NCBI RefSeq assembly: GCF_937981295.1
Contig: NZ_CALJPC010000045.1
Coordinates: forward strand, 1-62,897
DNA from: an uncultured Campylobacter sp.
Lineage (GTDB): Bacteria > Campylobacterota > Campylobacteria > Campylobacterales > Campylobacteraceae
Length of the DNA: 62,897 nt
Reading direction: 5' to 3'
The position numbers and the translations under genes were made by a program. This document shows, piece after piece, positions 53,446 to 62,596 of this stretch. The stretch's first letter is position 1. Each line of letters opens with the position of its first letter. The notes beneath the pieces were generated by a model. That model did not search any database and was not told the DNA's origin. It saw nothing but the letters and a program-made list of their open reading frames with translations.

Positions 53446-54661
53446 GCGAAATTTGCTCGCTAAATTTGAAATTTAATTTAAGCGTGTTTGGCGGATCGTT
53501 TGGGTGAGAATTTTACTCCTCGCGTATGCCTGACGCGCCGCCCTGCTTCTTTATCGGATTGCTTAGTAAGAATTTTGCCGCGCGATTTTTGCAAATTTTG
53601 CGATTTGTAAATTTTTACGGCGCGGACGCTATGGCGCCAATATGAGCGTGATTTTGCGTAGTTAGAATTGCGAAGTGGTAGGCTCTTTTGCGAGCCAAAA
53701 TTTATCGACATTTTGCCAAAATTCGAGCCCGACATACGGCCTAGCGATAAAATTTTACCCCCGTCCGCCATTTTAGAATTTCTCCCGAGCCTAAGGACGA
53801 TTTTAACTTTATAGCGGCGAAATTTTACTCTTACTTGAAATTTTACCGATAGCTCACTGCGGGTTGCAAGATTTCGCGCTCGTCACACTCGCACTGGGCG
53901 GCAGTAGGGCGGAATCGCGCCTAAAACAGCATAGCGGCGCAAAATTTCCACGGCTCGCAAGCGTAAAATCGCTCTTGGTCGCAAAATACAGCGGCTTTAA
54001 ACTTGTTATTTTTGCGGCTCGATAAATTTTGTAGGCGACGGCTGGGTTTTAAGCTGCTATGAAAAGCGTGACTGCTCGGAGTTTTTTTGCGAGCTGCGCG
54101 CAGGCTATGTGGTAGCGCGATCAGGAGTGGTTTGGAAGCGGTGATCTTTGCGGCGCGGGCGGTAGCAAAATTTTACGCCGCAAATGCGAGCCAAATTTTA
54201 AAATTTCACTCCCGCTCTGCCGTAGAGTTTTGACGCGGTAAATTCTCCGTGAAATCTTGCACGGCTAGAATTTTGCAGCAGAATTCGACGGCAATAAAAT
54301 TCCGCCGCCCTATTTCATCTTTCTCTTACTTTGAAATTTACGTGTTTTATACATCGCGGAGCTCAAATTTTATTTGATAAATTTCAAAATACCGCAAATT
54401 CCACGACGAGTTAAAATTTTAAAGCGCATCAAATTTACGGCGCCGCAAAATTTTAAATTTCACTACGTATTGCGCACGCTGTAAAAATACGCGCCCTGCC
54501 AAATTTATTGCCGCGACGGAATTCCGAGCGGCGACAACTCGCATATTTGTTAAATAGATTTTGCTCCGCAAATTGCATTTCTGGCAAATTTAATTTATCG
54601 CCGCACAAAACACTATCACGCGAAAATTTAACGCAGCGCAAAGTCCTTCGCCGCGCAAATT
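53446..54661. other. 1.2-kb gene-poor region
   Basis: No intact gene could be supported. AAATTTTAAAATTT (perfect at 54193-54206) and GAATTC/AAATTC words are frequent, and short open frames are basic and of odd composition. One plus-strand fragment at 54001-54144 may be a gene relic and is listed separately. Confidence 0.45.
54001..54144 (+). pseudogene. Cysteine-rich gene fragment
   Basis: A 47-codon open stretch, bounded upstream by a stop, reads CGSINFVGDGWVLSCYEKRD then CSEFFCELRAGYVVARSGVV and ends WKR. Tryptophans, cysteines and a balanced composition make it look more like true coding sequence than the repeat-rich surroundings. There is no ATG or ribosome site, so it would be the C-terminal end of a lost gene. 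Family not recognised. Confidence 0.3.
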
Positions 54662-55330
54662 TCACAGCGTATTAAATACCCTATCTCCCGCGTCTCCGAG
54701 ACCCGGCACGATATATTTTTGCTCGTTTAGTCTCTCGTCGATCGCCGCGGTAAAAACCTCGACCTGCGGGTAGATCTCGCTAAATCTATGAAGCCCCTCG
54801 GGCGCTGCGATGATGGAGATAAATTTGATCTTTTTAACGCCGTTTTTCAGCAGAAATTTCACCGCATCGATCGCCGTGCCGCCGGTCGCAAACATCGGAT
54901 CGATGATGATTGCGGTGCGCTCTGCGGCGTCTGCGGGCAGCTTGGCGTAAAAAAACTCCGCCTGCGCGGTCTTTTCGTCGCGCTGAAAGCCTAAAAATCC
55001 AACGCTAGCATCGGGCATAAGCTTAAATACGCTATCTAGCATCCCCAGCGCGGCGCGCAAAATCGGGCAGATCATGATCTTTGTGGCGAGCTTATACGCG
55101 CTGGTTTGCGCCACGGGCGTATGCACGCTTACCTCGCGCAGCGCCAGATCGCGCGTCGCCTCGAACATCATCAGGTAGCTGATCTCATCGACGAGCATGC
55201 GGAACTGAAACGGATCGGTCCCCCGATCGCGCAGGATCGTGAGCTTATGCTCGATCAGTGGGTGCTTGATCAGCCTCACGTTTGGCAGCTCGCACGCGGT
55301 TTGGTACGTACATTTTTGGCTTTGGCTCAT
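54662..55330 (-). CDS. upp: Uracil phosphoribosyltransferase
   Basis: Salvage enzyme converting uracil and PRPP to UMP, 222 aa, slightly longer than the usual 208-210. The PRPP loop is IIIDPMFATGGTAIDAVKFL near residue 140, and the uracil-binding end reads YIVPGLGDAGDRVFNT. The early RDRGTDPFQFRMLVDEI is also conserved. Start at 55330 behind AAGGAGAGAAA. Monocistronic as far as can be seen. Confidence 0.95.
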   Translation of the reverse strand: MSQSQKCTYQTACELPNVRLIKHPLIEHKLTILRDRGTDPFQFRMLVDEISYLMMFEATRDLALREVSVHTPVAQTSAYKLATKIMICPILRAALGMLDSVFKLMPDASVGFLGFQRDEKTAQAEFFYAKLPADAAERTAIIIDPMFATGGTAIDAVKFLLKNGVKKIKFISIIAAPEGLHRFSEIYPQVEVFTAAIDERLNEQKYIVPGLGDAGDRVFNTL

Positions 55331-55882
55331 TTTCTCTCCTTAAATTTACTAAATTTTGCGCCCTCTTGGGCATTTTAATTATCTGTTTTGGTGCGAACTC
55401 CCGCGCCGTGGCGCTAAAATTTTGCCGATAGCGGCGGCACGACTTTAAATTTAGCTCATTTTCACTCGCAATGCACGCGTTGCGACGTTTAAATTTAACT
55501 CGGCGGCTCGCTTTAAATTTAGCGCTTTTAAAACGCAACGCTTTAAAATTTTGCTCGCTTGAGCCGCTTTTAATTTAGCCGCTATTTAAACAGGGCGCAC
55601 TTTTTATCGGCACGCTGGCGCTACTTTTCGGCGAGCGCTCGCGACGTAAATTTCATCTGCGAAATTATCGTCTGAGGCGGCTTTAAATTTACTTAATGCT
55701 CGCGCTCGTGAGCCAAATTTTAAAATTCCACGTTATCTTGCGCGCCGATAAAATTTTAATTTCATACACGCTGATTGCCCCGCAAACGAGCTGAAATAAA
55801 TCTGGCATATTCTCAAATTTAGCCCGCCGCAAGCGGTTAAATTTGCCGTGCCGCGGAGCAATCAAAATTAACCGCAAAGCCC
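55331..55882. other. Intergenic region, no gene
   Basis: Holds no supported gene. AAATTTA/TTTAAATTT words alternate with GC-rich spacers at about 15-30 bases. The upp promoter is presumably near 55340-55400 on the minus strand. Confidence 0.4.
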
Positions 55883-56476
55883 CTACTCCTTTACTACGCG
55901 CAGAAACGAATACACGTCCTGCACTCCGGGCGCGTGCGTCGCGTACCAGATCGCGTGTTTTTCGTGCTCGATGTCCGTTACTACGCCGCTAAATACCACG
56001 TCGCAGCCCACGATCGCCACGCGCACCGCAGTGCCCGAAACGTCGGTATCGGAAAAGAGATTTTTCTTTAAATTTGTAAAAATTTCAAACGAATTGCACG
56101 GATATTCGGGCTTTTTGACACGCAGATAGGTATGTACGCGCCGCACGCCTTCGGTTTGACGAGCTAAAGCAAGTAGCGGCTCGCGCATCGCTTCGCTATC
56201 CAGAAGCCCGATGAGATAGACCTCGCCATAGAAGCATTCGACCTCCAAATCCCAGCTGCTAAGGCCTTTGGTAAATAGAATTTTGCTTTGGATTTTAGTC
56301 TGGATTAGCTTGTCGCTAGCGACCTCGCTTACGCTGCGGCGGTCGCGCGCTACGGAGTAGATGTCGTATACGCTAAGCGCGTTACCAGCGGGCGCCAGCG
56401 GAGCCGCGCACGAGCTAAATAGCGCCGCGCAAGAGAGCAAAAACACCGCTAAAATCGCTAGAAACAAAACCCTCAA
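55883..56476 (-). CDS. BON-domain lipoprotein
   Basis: 197-aa exported protein. The N-terminus VLFLAILAVFLLSCAALFSSC has two possible lipobox cysteines (LLSC and FSSC), so it is probably a lipoprotein. A BON domain runs about residues 58-118 (DKLIQTKIQSKILF; GEVYLIGLLDSEAMRE; GVRRVHTYLRV), and a second BON-like stretch follows to the end (FSGVVTDIEHEKHAIWYATH). OsmY/DolP relatives stabilise the outer membrane. It starts with TTG behind GGAGAGG. A near-perfect 32-base palindrome lies 143 bases upstream. Confidence 0.85.
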   Translation of the reverse strand: MRVLFLAILAVFLLSCAALFSSCAAPLAPAGNALSVYDIYSVARDRRSVSEVASDKLIQTKIQSKILFTKGLSSWDLEVECFYGEVYLIGLLDSEAMREPLLALARQTEGVRRVHTYLRVKKPEYPCNSFEIFTNLKKNLFSDTDVSGTAVRVAIVGCDVVFSGVVTDIEHEKHAIWYATHAPGVQDVYSFLRVVKE

Positions 56477-56851
56477 ACCCTCTCCAATCTCGTTTGATTT
56501 CTAATTATCTCAAGCTGCTGCCGGCGCCGTTTTTTAAATTTAGCCCTGCAGGCACCGTTTTATCGCAGCTTTAAATTTTGCGCCGCGAGATTACGCCCAA
56601 ACCGCGCGCCGCAGAATTTTACAATGAAAATTTTAAAATTTACATTGTAATTCGCACGGCTTACAGAATTTTGCACTTTCGCCATGGCGAATTTCACGCG
56701 CAGTATTCGTCGCCGTAAAATTCTACGCGGCTAAATTTCGTTGCAAATTTGCCGCTGCGAAATTTTGCAGGGTAAAATTTCTCGCGGCGGAATTCGCTTC
56801 TGTAAAATTTTATATTTCAAAACCCGCGCCCAAAATTCCGCCCGGTCGCGG
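56477..56851. other. Intergenic region with 32-base palindrome
   Basis: No gene seen. Besides the palindrome at 56619-56650 the region from about 56690 to 56830 is an array of AAATTTC/AAATTTTGC/GAATTCGC words about 13-16 bases apart, like that at 1-420. Confidence 0.5.
56619..56650. promoter_or_regulatory. 32-base near-perfect palindrome
   Basis: TTACAATG at the left and CATTGTAA at the right flank an AAAATTTTAAAATTTA core; 15 of 16 base pairs match when the whole is folded on itself. It sits between the SDR pseudogene end and the BON lipoprotein gene. It could be an operator, a bidirectional terminator or an extended version of the common AAATTTTAAAATTT word. Confidence 0.5.
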
Positions 56852-57549
56852 CTAATTCGTCGTAAGCCCGCCGTCTATCGCAAATATCGCGCCGCTGACC
56901 CACTTCGCCGCATCCGACGCCAAAAACACCGCCGCATCGCCGATGTCCTGCGCGCTTAAATTTCGCTCAAACTGCGGCATCAGAACGCTTCCGGGCGCTA
57001 TGGCATTAACGCGCACGCCGAGTTTGCCGACCTCGAAGGCAAGCGATTTAGTGAAAGAATTTAGCGCGCCTTTGGTGATCGAGTATGCCGTCGTGGTGCG
57101 TCCCACGAGCATTCTGTTTGCGAAATACGACGAAATATTGATCACGCAGCCTTTGCTAGCCGCAAGCGCGCCCAAAAGCCCCTGAGTAAGCAGATATGGC
57201 GCTTTGACGTTTAGGTTTAGATGAACGTCCAGCAGCGCTTCGTCGGTCGCCTCAAACGGTACGAATTTTCCCAACCCGGCGTTATTTACTAGGATATCTA
57301 TCTTAGGGGCAGCGATAAAATGCGCTCGCAAAGGCCTTTTATCGTTTTGCTTTGCGCCAAATCCGCCTCTACCGCGTAAGCTTTCACACCGTAACCGCCC
57401 AATGCCTCCTGCGCGATTTTTAATTTCTCCTCGCTTCTGCTGAGCAGGATCAAATTTGCGCCCTCTTCGGCGAAACACTTTGCGATGCCAAGCCCTATTC
57501 CGTCGCTTCCGCCCGTAATTACGGCGGTTTTGCCCTCTAATCGTTTCAT
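56852..57549 (-). pseudogene. Short-chain dehydrogenase with a frameshift
   Basis: The first frame (57549 down to 57298) has the SDR cofactor site VITGGSDGIGLGIAKCFAEE and ends at ERILSLPLR. The second frame continues with PKIDILVNNAGLGKF, the catalytic Ser region INISSYFANR, YSITKGALNSF with Tyr-x-x-x-Lys, NAIAPGSV and an end SGAIFAIDGGLTTN. Joining needs one base near 57313 (ERILS-AAPKID). All catalytic residues survive, so this is a recent single-base loss or a sequencing error. If intact it would be about 232 aa, a normal SDR oxidoreductase of unknown substrate. Confidence 0.85.
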
Positions 57550-57702
57550 ACTTTTCCTTTCAATGCGTAAATTTATGCTCTAAAAATTTGAGCGAGACTT
57601 ACGGATCTTGCAAACTTCTAAATTTTGCAGGCTTTGAAATTTTACCCGCTTTAAAATTTCGCGGCGAAGCGAAGTTTCGTCGATAAAATTTTTACTAACT
57701 TT

Positions 57703-57768
57703 AAAATTCCATCGATAAAATTTCACGGCAAAATTCCATCGATAAAATTTCACGGCAAAATTCCATCG
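57703..57768. repeat. 27-base direct repeat, two copies plus a partial
   Basis: AAAATTCCATCGATAAAATTTCACGGC is present exactly at 57703-57729 and again at 57730-57756; a third copy begins at 57757 and diverges after 12 bases. Each 27-base unit is itself two of the common AAAATT-words (14 + 13). The exact identity shows a recent tandem duplication. Confidence 0.9.
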
Positions 57769-57812
57769 TAAAGCTCGCGGTAAAATTCTGCATAAGCCGC
57801 GCGCCACACGGT

Positions 57813-58181
57813 TTACAGTACCTGTTTTACGCTACTAGCCGTGATTTCAAGTAGCCTCGTAGCAAACGGAAATTTCGCCTTCGTTTCTTCAAACTCCGCA
57901 CCGCTATCAATAAAACGCGCTGTGCCCTTCACTACAAAGCCACGCCCCGCTCCGAACCTGCCTGCTAGCTCCTTCGTTGCGACGCTAAGCTCGACGTTCG
58001 GATTAGCCTCCACGTTGCTTTGCGTCTTTTTCATACCCGCAGCGGGGATGAGGATGCGATCACCCTTAATGACGAGATATCTGTTCCACGTATTGCTGAT
58101 ATGAGCCTCGCCCTGCGCGCAGGTAGCGATACCTACGGCGCATTCATAATTTAAAATCTCCAAAAATTCCTTGCTAAACAT
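57813..58181 (-). CDS. Pyridoxamine 5'-phosphate oxidase-like FMN-binding protein
   Basis: 122-aa protein of the small split-barrel FMN family. Features: MFSKEFLEILNYECAVGIAT at the start, NTWNRYLVI and the ILIPAAGMKKTQSNVEANP stretch that contacts flavin phosphate, then VELSVATKEL and a C-terminal helix. These are flavin-dependent reductases or flavin carriers without a known substrate. It lies between the AlkD gene and repeat-rich DNA; ribosome site AAGGAGAGAAA. Confidence 0.8.
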   Translation of the reverse strand: MFSKEFLEILNYECAVGIATCAQGEAHISNTWNRYLVIKGDRILIPAAGMKKTQSNVEANPNVELSVATKELAGRFGAGRGFVVKGTARFIDSGAEFEETKAKFPFATRLLEITASSVKQVL

Positions 58182-58279
58182 TTTCTCTCCTTAAATTTAC
58201 ATTTCAAAGCTCGCGATTTTGGCTGACAAGCCCCGCGCGCAACTGAAATTTTAACTACCTCCGCCACTTTCCGCCGCGG

Positions 58280-58960
58280 TTAAATTTTATACTTCAAAAG
58301 CGCATCTTTTTCGGCTTTGCTTACGCGAAAGCTATCGCGGATCTTCGATATCGCCTTGTTTTGGATAAATTTAGCCGCCCGTTTGCTCGCCAAAAACGCA
58401 AGCGTGATCTCGCGCTGCTTGATAAACATCTCCGCTATCGCCCACGCCGCGCCCATCTGCACGTAGTACCGCTCGTCGCTTTCGGCGGCGCAAATTTCAA
58501 AAAACTCCTCGGGCGAGATCGCGCTCATATTTCGCATAAAATAAACGTAGAAAAATCGCCGCTCAAACTCGTCCGCGCCGCTTTTAGCCTGCTTTAGCAG
58601 CACGTCCGCACAAGAGGCGTCCCTGAATTTAGGAGCGAACATATCGCAAACCGCCCAATTAGGCATCGTTTTGATAAAATCGCTCGCGAGCGCGAATTTC
58701 GTCTCATCTTGCTTAAAAAGCATTATAAAAAAGCCCTTTAGCACAAACTCCTCGTGAAAAACGGGCTTATAATTTTGCAGCTTGCGCCGCGCCTCGTCTG
58801 CTCCACCCAAGGCAGTGAAGCTTTTGCGAGCAAGCGCGCGAAGTGCCGGAGTGCGCACGCCCAAAATCTGCGGCGCGGGTATTAGGCGCTGCGAAAATTG
58901 CGCGAACTTCTCCTCGCTTAGCGCCCGCAGCTGCCCTAACATATTTTCTCGTAAATCCAT
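58280..58960 (-). CDS. DNA alkylation repair protein, AlkD-like
   Basis: 226-aa HEAT-repeat protein of the AlkD family, normal length. Family features are ILGVRTPALRALAR near residue 32, FHEEFVLKGFFIM near 69, NWAVCDMFAPKF near 106, and RFFYVYFMRN. It probably excises 3- or 7-alkyl purines. AAGGAAAGCT precedes the ATG. The next gene downstream in the same direction starts 98 bases on. Confidence 0.88.
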   Translation of the reverse strand: MDLRENMLGQLRALSEEKFAQFSQRLIPAPQILGVRTPALRALARKSFTALGGADEARRKLQNYKPVFHEEFVLKGFFIMLFKQDETKFALASDFIKTMPNWAVCDMFAPKFRDASCADVLLKQAKSGADEFERRFFYVYFMRNMSAISPEEFFEICAAESDERYYVQMGAAWAIAEMFIKQREITLAFLASKRAAKFIQNKAISKIRDSFRVSKAEKDALLKYKI

Positions 58961-59209
58961 AGCTTTCCTTCAAATTTGATCGTAAATTTAATCGCGCGCA
59001 AGATTGCGATTTTATAACGGCGCACTGAAATTTAGCCGCACCAGATTATTTATTTAAACAGATCGCGATGCAGCTCAAACTAATCGCCCGATAGATCGCG
59101 CTACTTTAAATCGCCCACTATACCCGCTTCAAAGCCTTTTGCCTAAAAACACGCCTGCTAAATCGCGCAGTATTCCTCAGGGCAGAGCAAGCTGTATCGC
59201 CAAAGCCGC

Positions 59210-61006
59210 TTAAATGAAGCTCGGCGCGTCGTTTGAAAACAAAATCAGATCGCCGCTGTGCGTATTTTCGCTCAAAACCCGCTGCAAATCGCGCTTGTCT
59301 TTCAAAACGATAGTCTTTGCTGGATCGATCCTACTTTGCAGCACCTCGGAATTTAGCTCGCCCGTGATGATCGCGAGATCAAAAATTTCATCGATTTTGG
59401 CGGCGAGCGTCTCGTTGTCCTCGCGCGTGCTCTCGACGATGCCCGGCGTGATGATGACCTTGCGCCCGCCATAGCTTCGCATCAGCTCGTAGCTTTGCAG
59501 CATGCCGCTTAGATTGCCGTTGAAGCTATCGTCGATGATGATCTTGCCGCCCGCATCGAGCCGCGCGAGGCGGTGCTCGACGGCGCCTACGTGTGCGACG
59601 CGGCTTTTGATTTTATCTGCGCTAAGCCCTAAAAATCGCGCGATCTTTATGCATGCGGCGAGATTTGCGGCGTTAAATTTACCCAAAATCGGCGCGAAAA
59701 ACTCCTCGCGCTTGCATAGTTCTCTCCGCCCGTTTAAAATTTTACGCTCGTTTGGAGCCTCTTGCGTGCCCCGCTCTTTGTCGCTGCAAATTTTATCGTC
59801 GCTAGCGGCGCGGGCGGTTTGTTCGTAAAATTCTTGCTCGCTCCGTTCGGCGCGGGACATGGAATTTGCATAGTCAAAATCGGCGCCGCAATTTTTAGAA
59901 TTTTTGTCTTTTTCCGCGCATGCCGCACTGCTTGCATCTAGGCTTAAATCGCCCTGCCCTTCGCCCTCTGCGGCGGATGTTTCTATGTGCGGCGCGGAAT
60001 TTTCGCAGCTTGCACCGCTTTCATTCTCGCTCAAGCTAAGACTAAATTTTATGCCGTCCAGATCCGCGCTGCAAATTTCCAGCCCCTCGTCGTAGATCGT
60101 GACGCGCTCGTCCGCGCTTTTTTGCGTGGAGCTGTGCAAAAACGCATGCTTTAGCCGCGCGCTTGTGAGCGCTTCGAGTTTGGTTTTGCGGATGTTTTCG
60201 ATGCTTTTGAAATACTCGATGTGTTGTGCGCCGATCTCGCCCACGACGACGATCTGCGGCGCCAAAAACTCGGTGATCTCGGCGATATCGCCGCTTAGCC
60301 TAGCGCCCGCCTCGGCGATGTAGATCTGCGTATCTGCAGGTAGCGCCTCGTTTATGTCGCGCACTAGCCCTGCCAGCGTATTTACCGAGCGCGGCGTTTT
60401 GTAACAGCGAAAGTCGCTTTTTAAAATTTGATACAAGAAGTTTTTAATGCTCGTCTTGCCGTAGCTCGCGGTGATTTGAATGATCGTAAGGGAGGGCATC
60501 TGGGCCAGTTTTTTGCGCGCGGCGGCCTTAAATTTCGCAGCCTGCGCCCGCTCGTAAGCAAAGCTCGCCGCAAGAGCGGCGCCAAGCGGTAAAAAGATCG
60601 GCAAAATCGGCCCCCCCGCGGCATAAAACGCGGCGCTAAAACCGAGCACGCAGAGCGCTAAAATCGCAAAAAATCGCTTCACGCGCGGCGTAAAGACGAG
60701 CTTTTTATCTAGTCCTCTTTGCCAAAAATAAAGCGTTAGCGCATAGACCGCGATGATTAAAATTTTAGCGGCGCATAGGGCATAGAGGAATGCAGTGCCA
60801 AATTTAGCCGCGCAGAGGCTAGCCGCGATCTCGTAACCAAAATACGCCGCCAGCGGCAAAATCAAAAAATAGAGGTGCCACGCGGGTTTGGTGAAGTGAA
60901 AGATGATGCGCGCGGGCTTGTACGAAAACCACTGCAGGCAGGTGATCAGATAAAAGCCGAGCATCAGGACGAATGCCGCGTGCGCGATCAAAAATATTAT
61001 ATTCAT
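59210..61006 (-). CDS. murF: MurF ligase with membrane N-terminus and an inserted segment
   Basis: UDP-MurNAc-tripeptide D-Ala-D-Ala ligase, a peptidoglycan precursor enzyme, 598 aa. The first 150 residues hold about four or five membrane segments, an extension known from epsilonproteobacterial MurF. ATP site ITASYGKTSIKNFL (P-loop variant), SVNTLAGLVRDINEAL, EAGARLSGDIAEIT, GEIGAQHIEYF, LGKFNAANLAACI and DDSFNGNLSGM are present. Residues about 329-432 are a Ser/Glu/Asn/Asp-rich insertion (ENESGASCENSAPHIE and similar) in the central ATPase domain before FFAPILGKFN. The active-site motifs are unaltered. Confidence 0.9.
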   Translation of the reverse strand: MNIIFLIAHAAFVLMLGFYLITCLQWFSYKPARIIFHFTKPAWHLYFLILPLAAYFGYEIAASLCAAKFGTAFLYALCAAKILIIAVYALTLYFWQRGLDKKLVFTPRVKRFFAILALCVLGFSAAFYAAGGPILPIFLPLGAALAASFAYERAQAAKFKAAARKKLAQMPSLTIIQITASYGKTSIKNFLYQILKSDFRCYKTPRSVNTLAGLVRDINEALPADTQIYIAEAGARLSGDIAEITEFLAPQIVVVGEIGAQHIEYFKSIENIRKTKLEALTSARLKHAFLHSSTQKSADERVTIYDEGLEICSADLDGIKFSLSLSENESGASCENSAPHIETSAAEGEGQGDLSLDASSAACAEKDKNSKNCGADFDYANSMSRAERSEQEFYEQTARAASDDKICSDKERGTQEAPNERKILNGRRELCKREEFFAPILGKFNAANLAACIKIARFLGLSADKIKSRVAHVGAVEHRLARLDAGGKIIIDDSFNGNLSGMLQSYELMRSYGGRKVIITPGIVESTREDNETLAAKIDEIFDLAIITGELNSEVLQSRIDPAKTIVLKDKRDLQRVLSENTHSGDLILFSNDAPSFI

Positions 61007-61864
61007 CTTTTGAAATTCCTTTTTATAAATTTACGCGCTCGCCTTGCGAGGCTGTGCGGGCAAAAACGCGGCGAGCTCGGGCCAACCGGCATTCGGCTTC
61101 ATTTGTAAATTTTACGAATTCTCGCTTTGCAAATTCTATTTTTGCAAACTTGCGCTCTCATAAATTCTCGCGCTCGCGTTGGCTGCACGAGCCGCGCTAG
61201 ATAAATTTACCGCCGCGCTGTGTCTGCGTTTTCGATACCGCGCCGTATCTATCTTTCGCGACCTGAAATTTTCGCACGCTGCGTATTTTGCGACATCACG
61301 CCCTATCTCGCGCGATGATTTGCATCATTTACGGCGCATAGACCTTGTGTCGCGGTAAATACATGACGCGATTATGCGACCTGCAACTAAATTTAATTGT
61401 CCGCTTTGCAGTGCACACGCGGTTTCGCCGCATCATGTACGGCTGCCGCAATCGCGAGCGCATAGCAGAAACAATCCGCTACGGCGTAAAATTTTAAAAT
61501 TTAACGCGGCGCGCTACAATTTGAGCTTTGCGTTTTGAACTGCGCGCCCAAAGAGCGGATTTTGCGCCGCTAAATTTTAAATATGTGGCGCACGTGCGCG
61601 GCTTTATAATTTAAATTTACGCTTCGGTTTGCGATCTTTGGCGCAAACAGATTGCAAAATTTTAAAACGCGCGCCGCAAGATAAGCCGGACTAAAGCCGC
61701 CGCAATAAAACGTTTTAAAACTATACCTCGCTCTTACATTCGCGCGATCTGTTTTTGCAACTAAAGCGCGATTTTTAGCGGCGCTAAAATTTCATGGCTA
61801 AATTTTAAAATTTTATACAAAATCGCGTCTTGTTTTAAATTTAGCGCGGCGCAAATCGTTAAAT
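61007..61864. other. Intergenic region, no gene
   Basis: Around 860 bases without a supported gene. AAATTTTAAAATTT occurs perfectly at 61489-61502 and 61800-61813. Around 61200-61480 the repeat words thin out and the sequence is more mixed, possibly decayed coding DNA, but no frame reads as a recognisable protein. Confidence 0.4.
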
Positions 61865-62596
61865 TTAGCTGCCGCCAAGCTCCTTTTCGATCTGCTCGCC
61901 GATAAAATCTGCGCTTTGCAAAAAGAAAAAGTGATCCCCCGCCAGCGGATAAAATTTGCTATTTTTGACGAGCGAGTGGATCAACTCGCCGCTTTTTAGA
62001 CTAGTGGCGCGATCGTCCTTGCCCCAAAAGATAAGCGCATTTTGCGGTCTTAGCGCGGAAAAAATATCGCGGAAGTCCTCATTTACGACGTTTTTTAGCG
62101 TCTCATACATCGTCTTACTCATACCTGCGGCATCCTTGCTCGCAAACGCGCGCCAAAGCCCCGCCAGTCCAAGTCTTTTTAAAATTTTAAAAATCGCGAT
62201 TTTAGCGCGCACGGCAAAGGGCTTGGGTTCGATGATACCGGCGCTGCTTAGCAGTATGAGATTGCGCGGAGCTAGCAATGCAGCGATCTTGCCGCCGAAG
62301 CTGTGTCCCATAATCGCTGCGGGCTGCTTGCCAAAAGCCGCGATAAAGGCGCGCATAATCTCCGCGTAATCCTCGCTGCCAAGGGCGCGCGCGGGCTGCG
62401 AGCTTGCGCCGAATCCCGGCAGATCGACGCACACTAACGCGTAACAGCAGAATTTATCCGCAAAAACCCGAGACATAAGCGCTTTGTTTGCACCCCAGCC
62501 GTGCAACACCAAAATATATTCGGTGCGTTGCAGGTTTGAAATTTCGTAGCTGATTTTGTAGCTATCGCCGCCGCAGACGAGCTCCTTACTCGCCAC
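61865..62596 (-). CDS. Alpha/beta hydrolase
   Basis: 243-aa serine hydrolase. ILVLHGWGANKAL holds the oxyanion HGW; the nucleophile elbow is GHSFGGKIAAL; the acid is probably in FWGKDDRATS and the histidine in LAGDHFFFLQ. I choose GTG 62596 as start, with AAAAGGAG 5 bases upstream; a longer frame would overlap the upstream antitoxin gene by 71 bases. It then overlaps by 11 bases, indicating coupling. Substrate unknown. Confidence 0.8.
   Translation of the reverse strand: MASKELVCGGDSYKISYEISNLQRTEYILVLHGWGANKALMSRVFADKFCCYALVCVDLPGFGASSQPARALGSEDYAEIMRAFIAAFGKQPAAIMGHSFGGKIAALLAPRNLILLSSAGIIEPKPFAVRAKIAIFKILKRLGLAGLWRAFASKDAAGMSKTMYETLKNVVNEDFRDIFSALRPQNALIFWGKDDRATSLKSGELIHSLVKNSKFYPLAGDHFFFLQSADFIGEQIEKELGGS

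Noticed and set aside
57580..57807. Minus-strand frame with repeated RWNFAVKFY
   Set aside because: Produced entirely by the 27-base tandem repeat and neighbouring AAAATT words.
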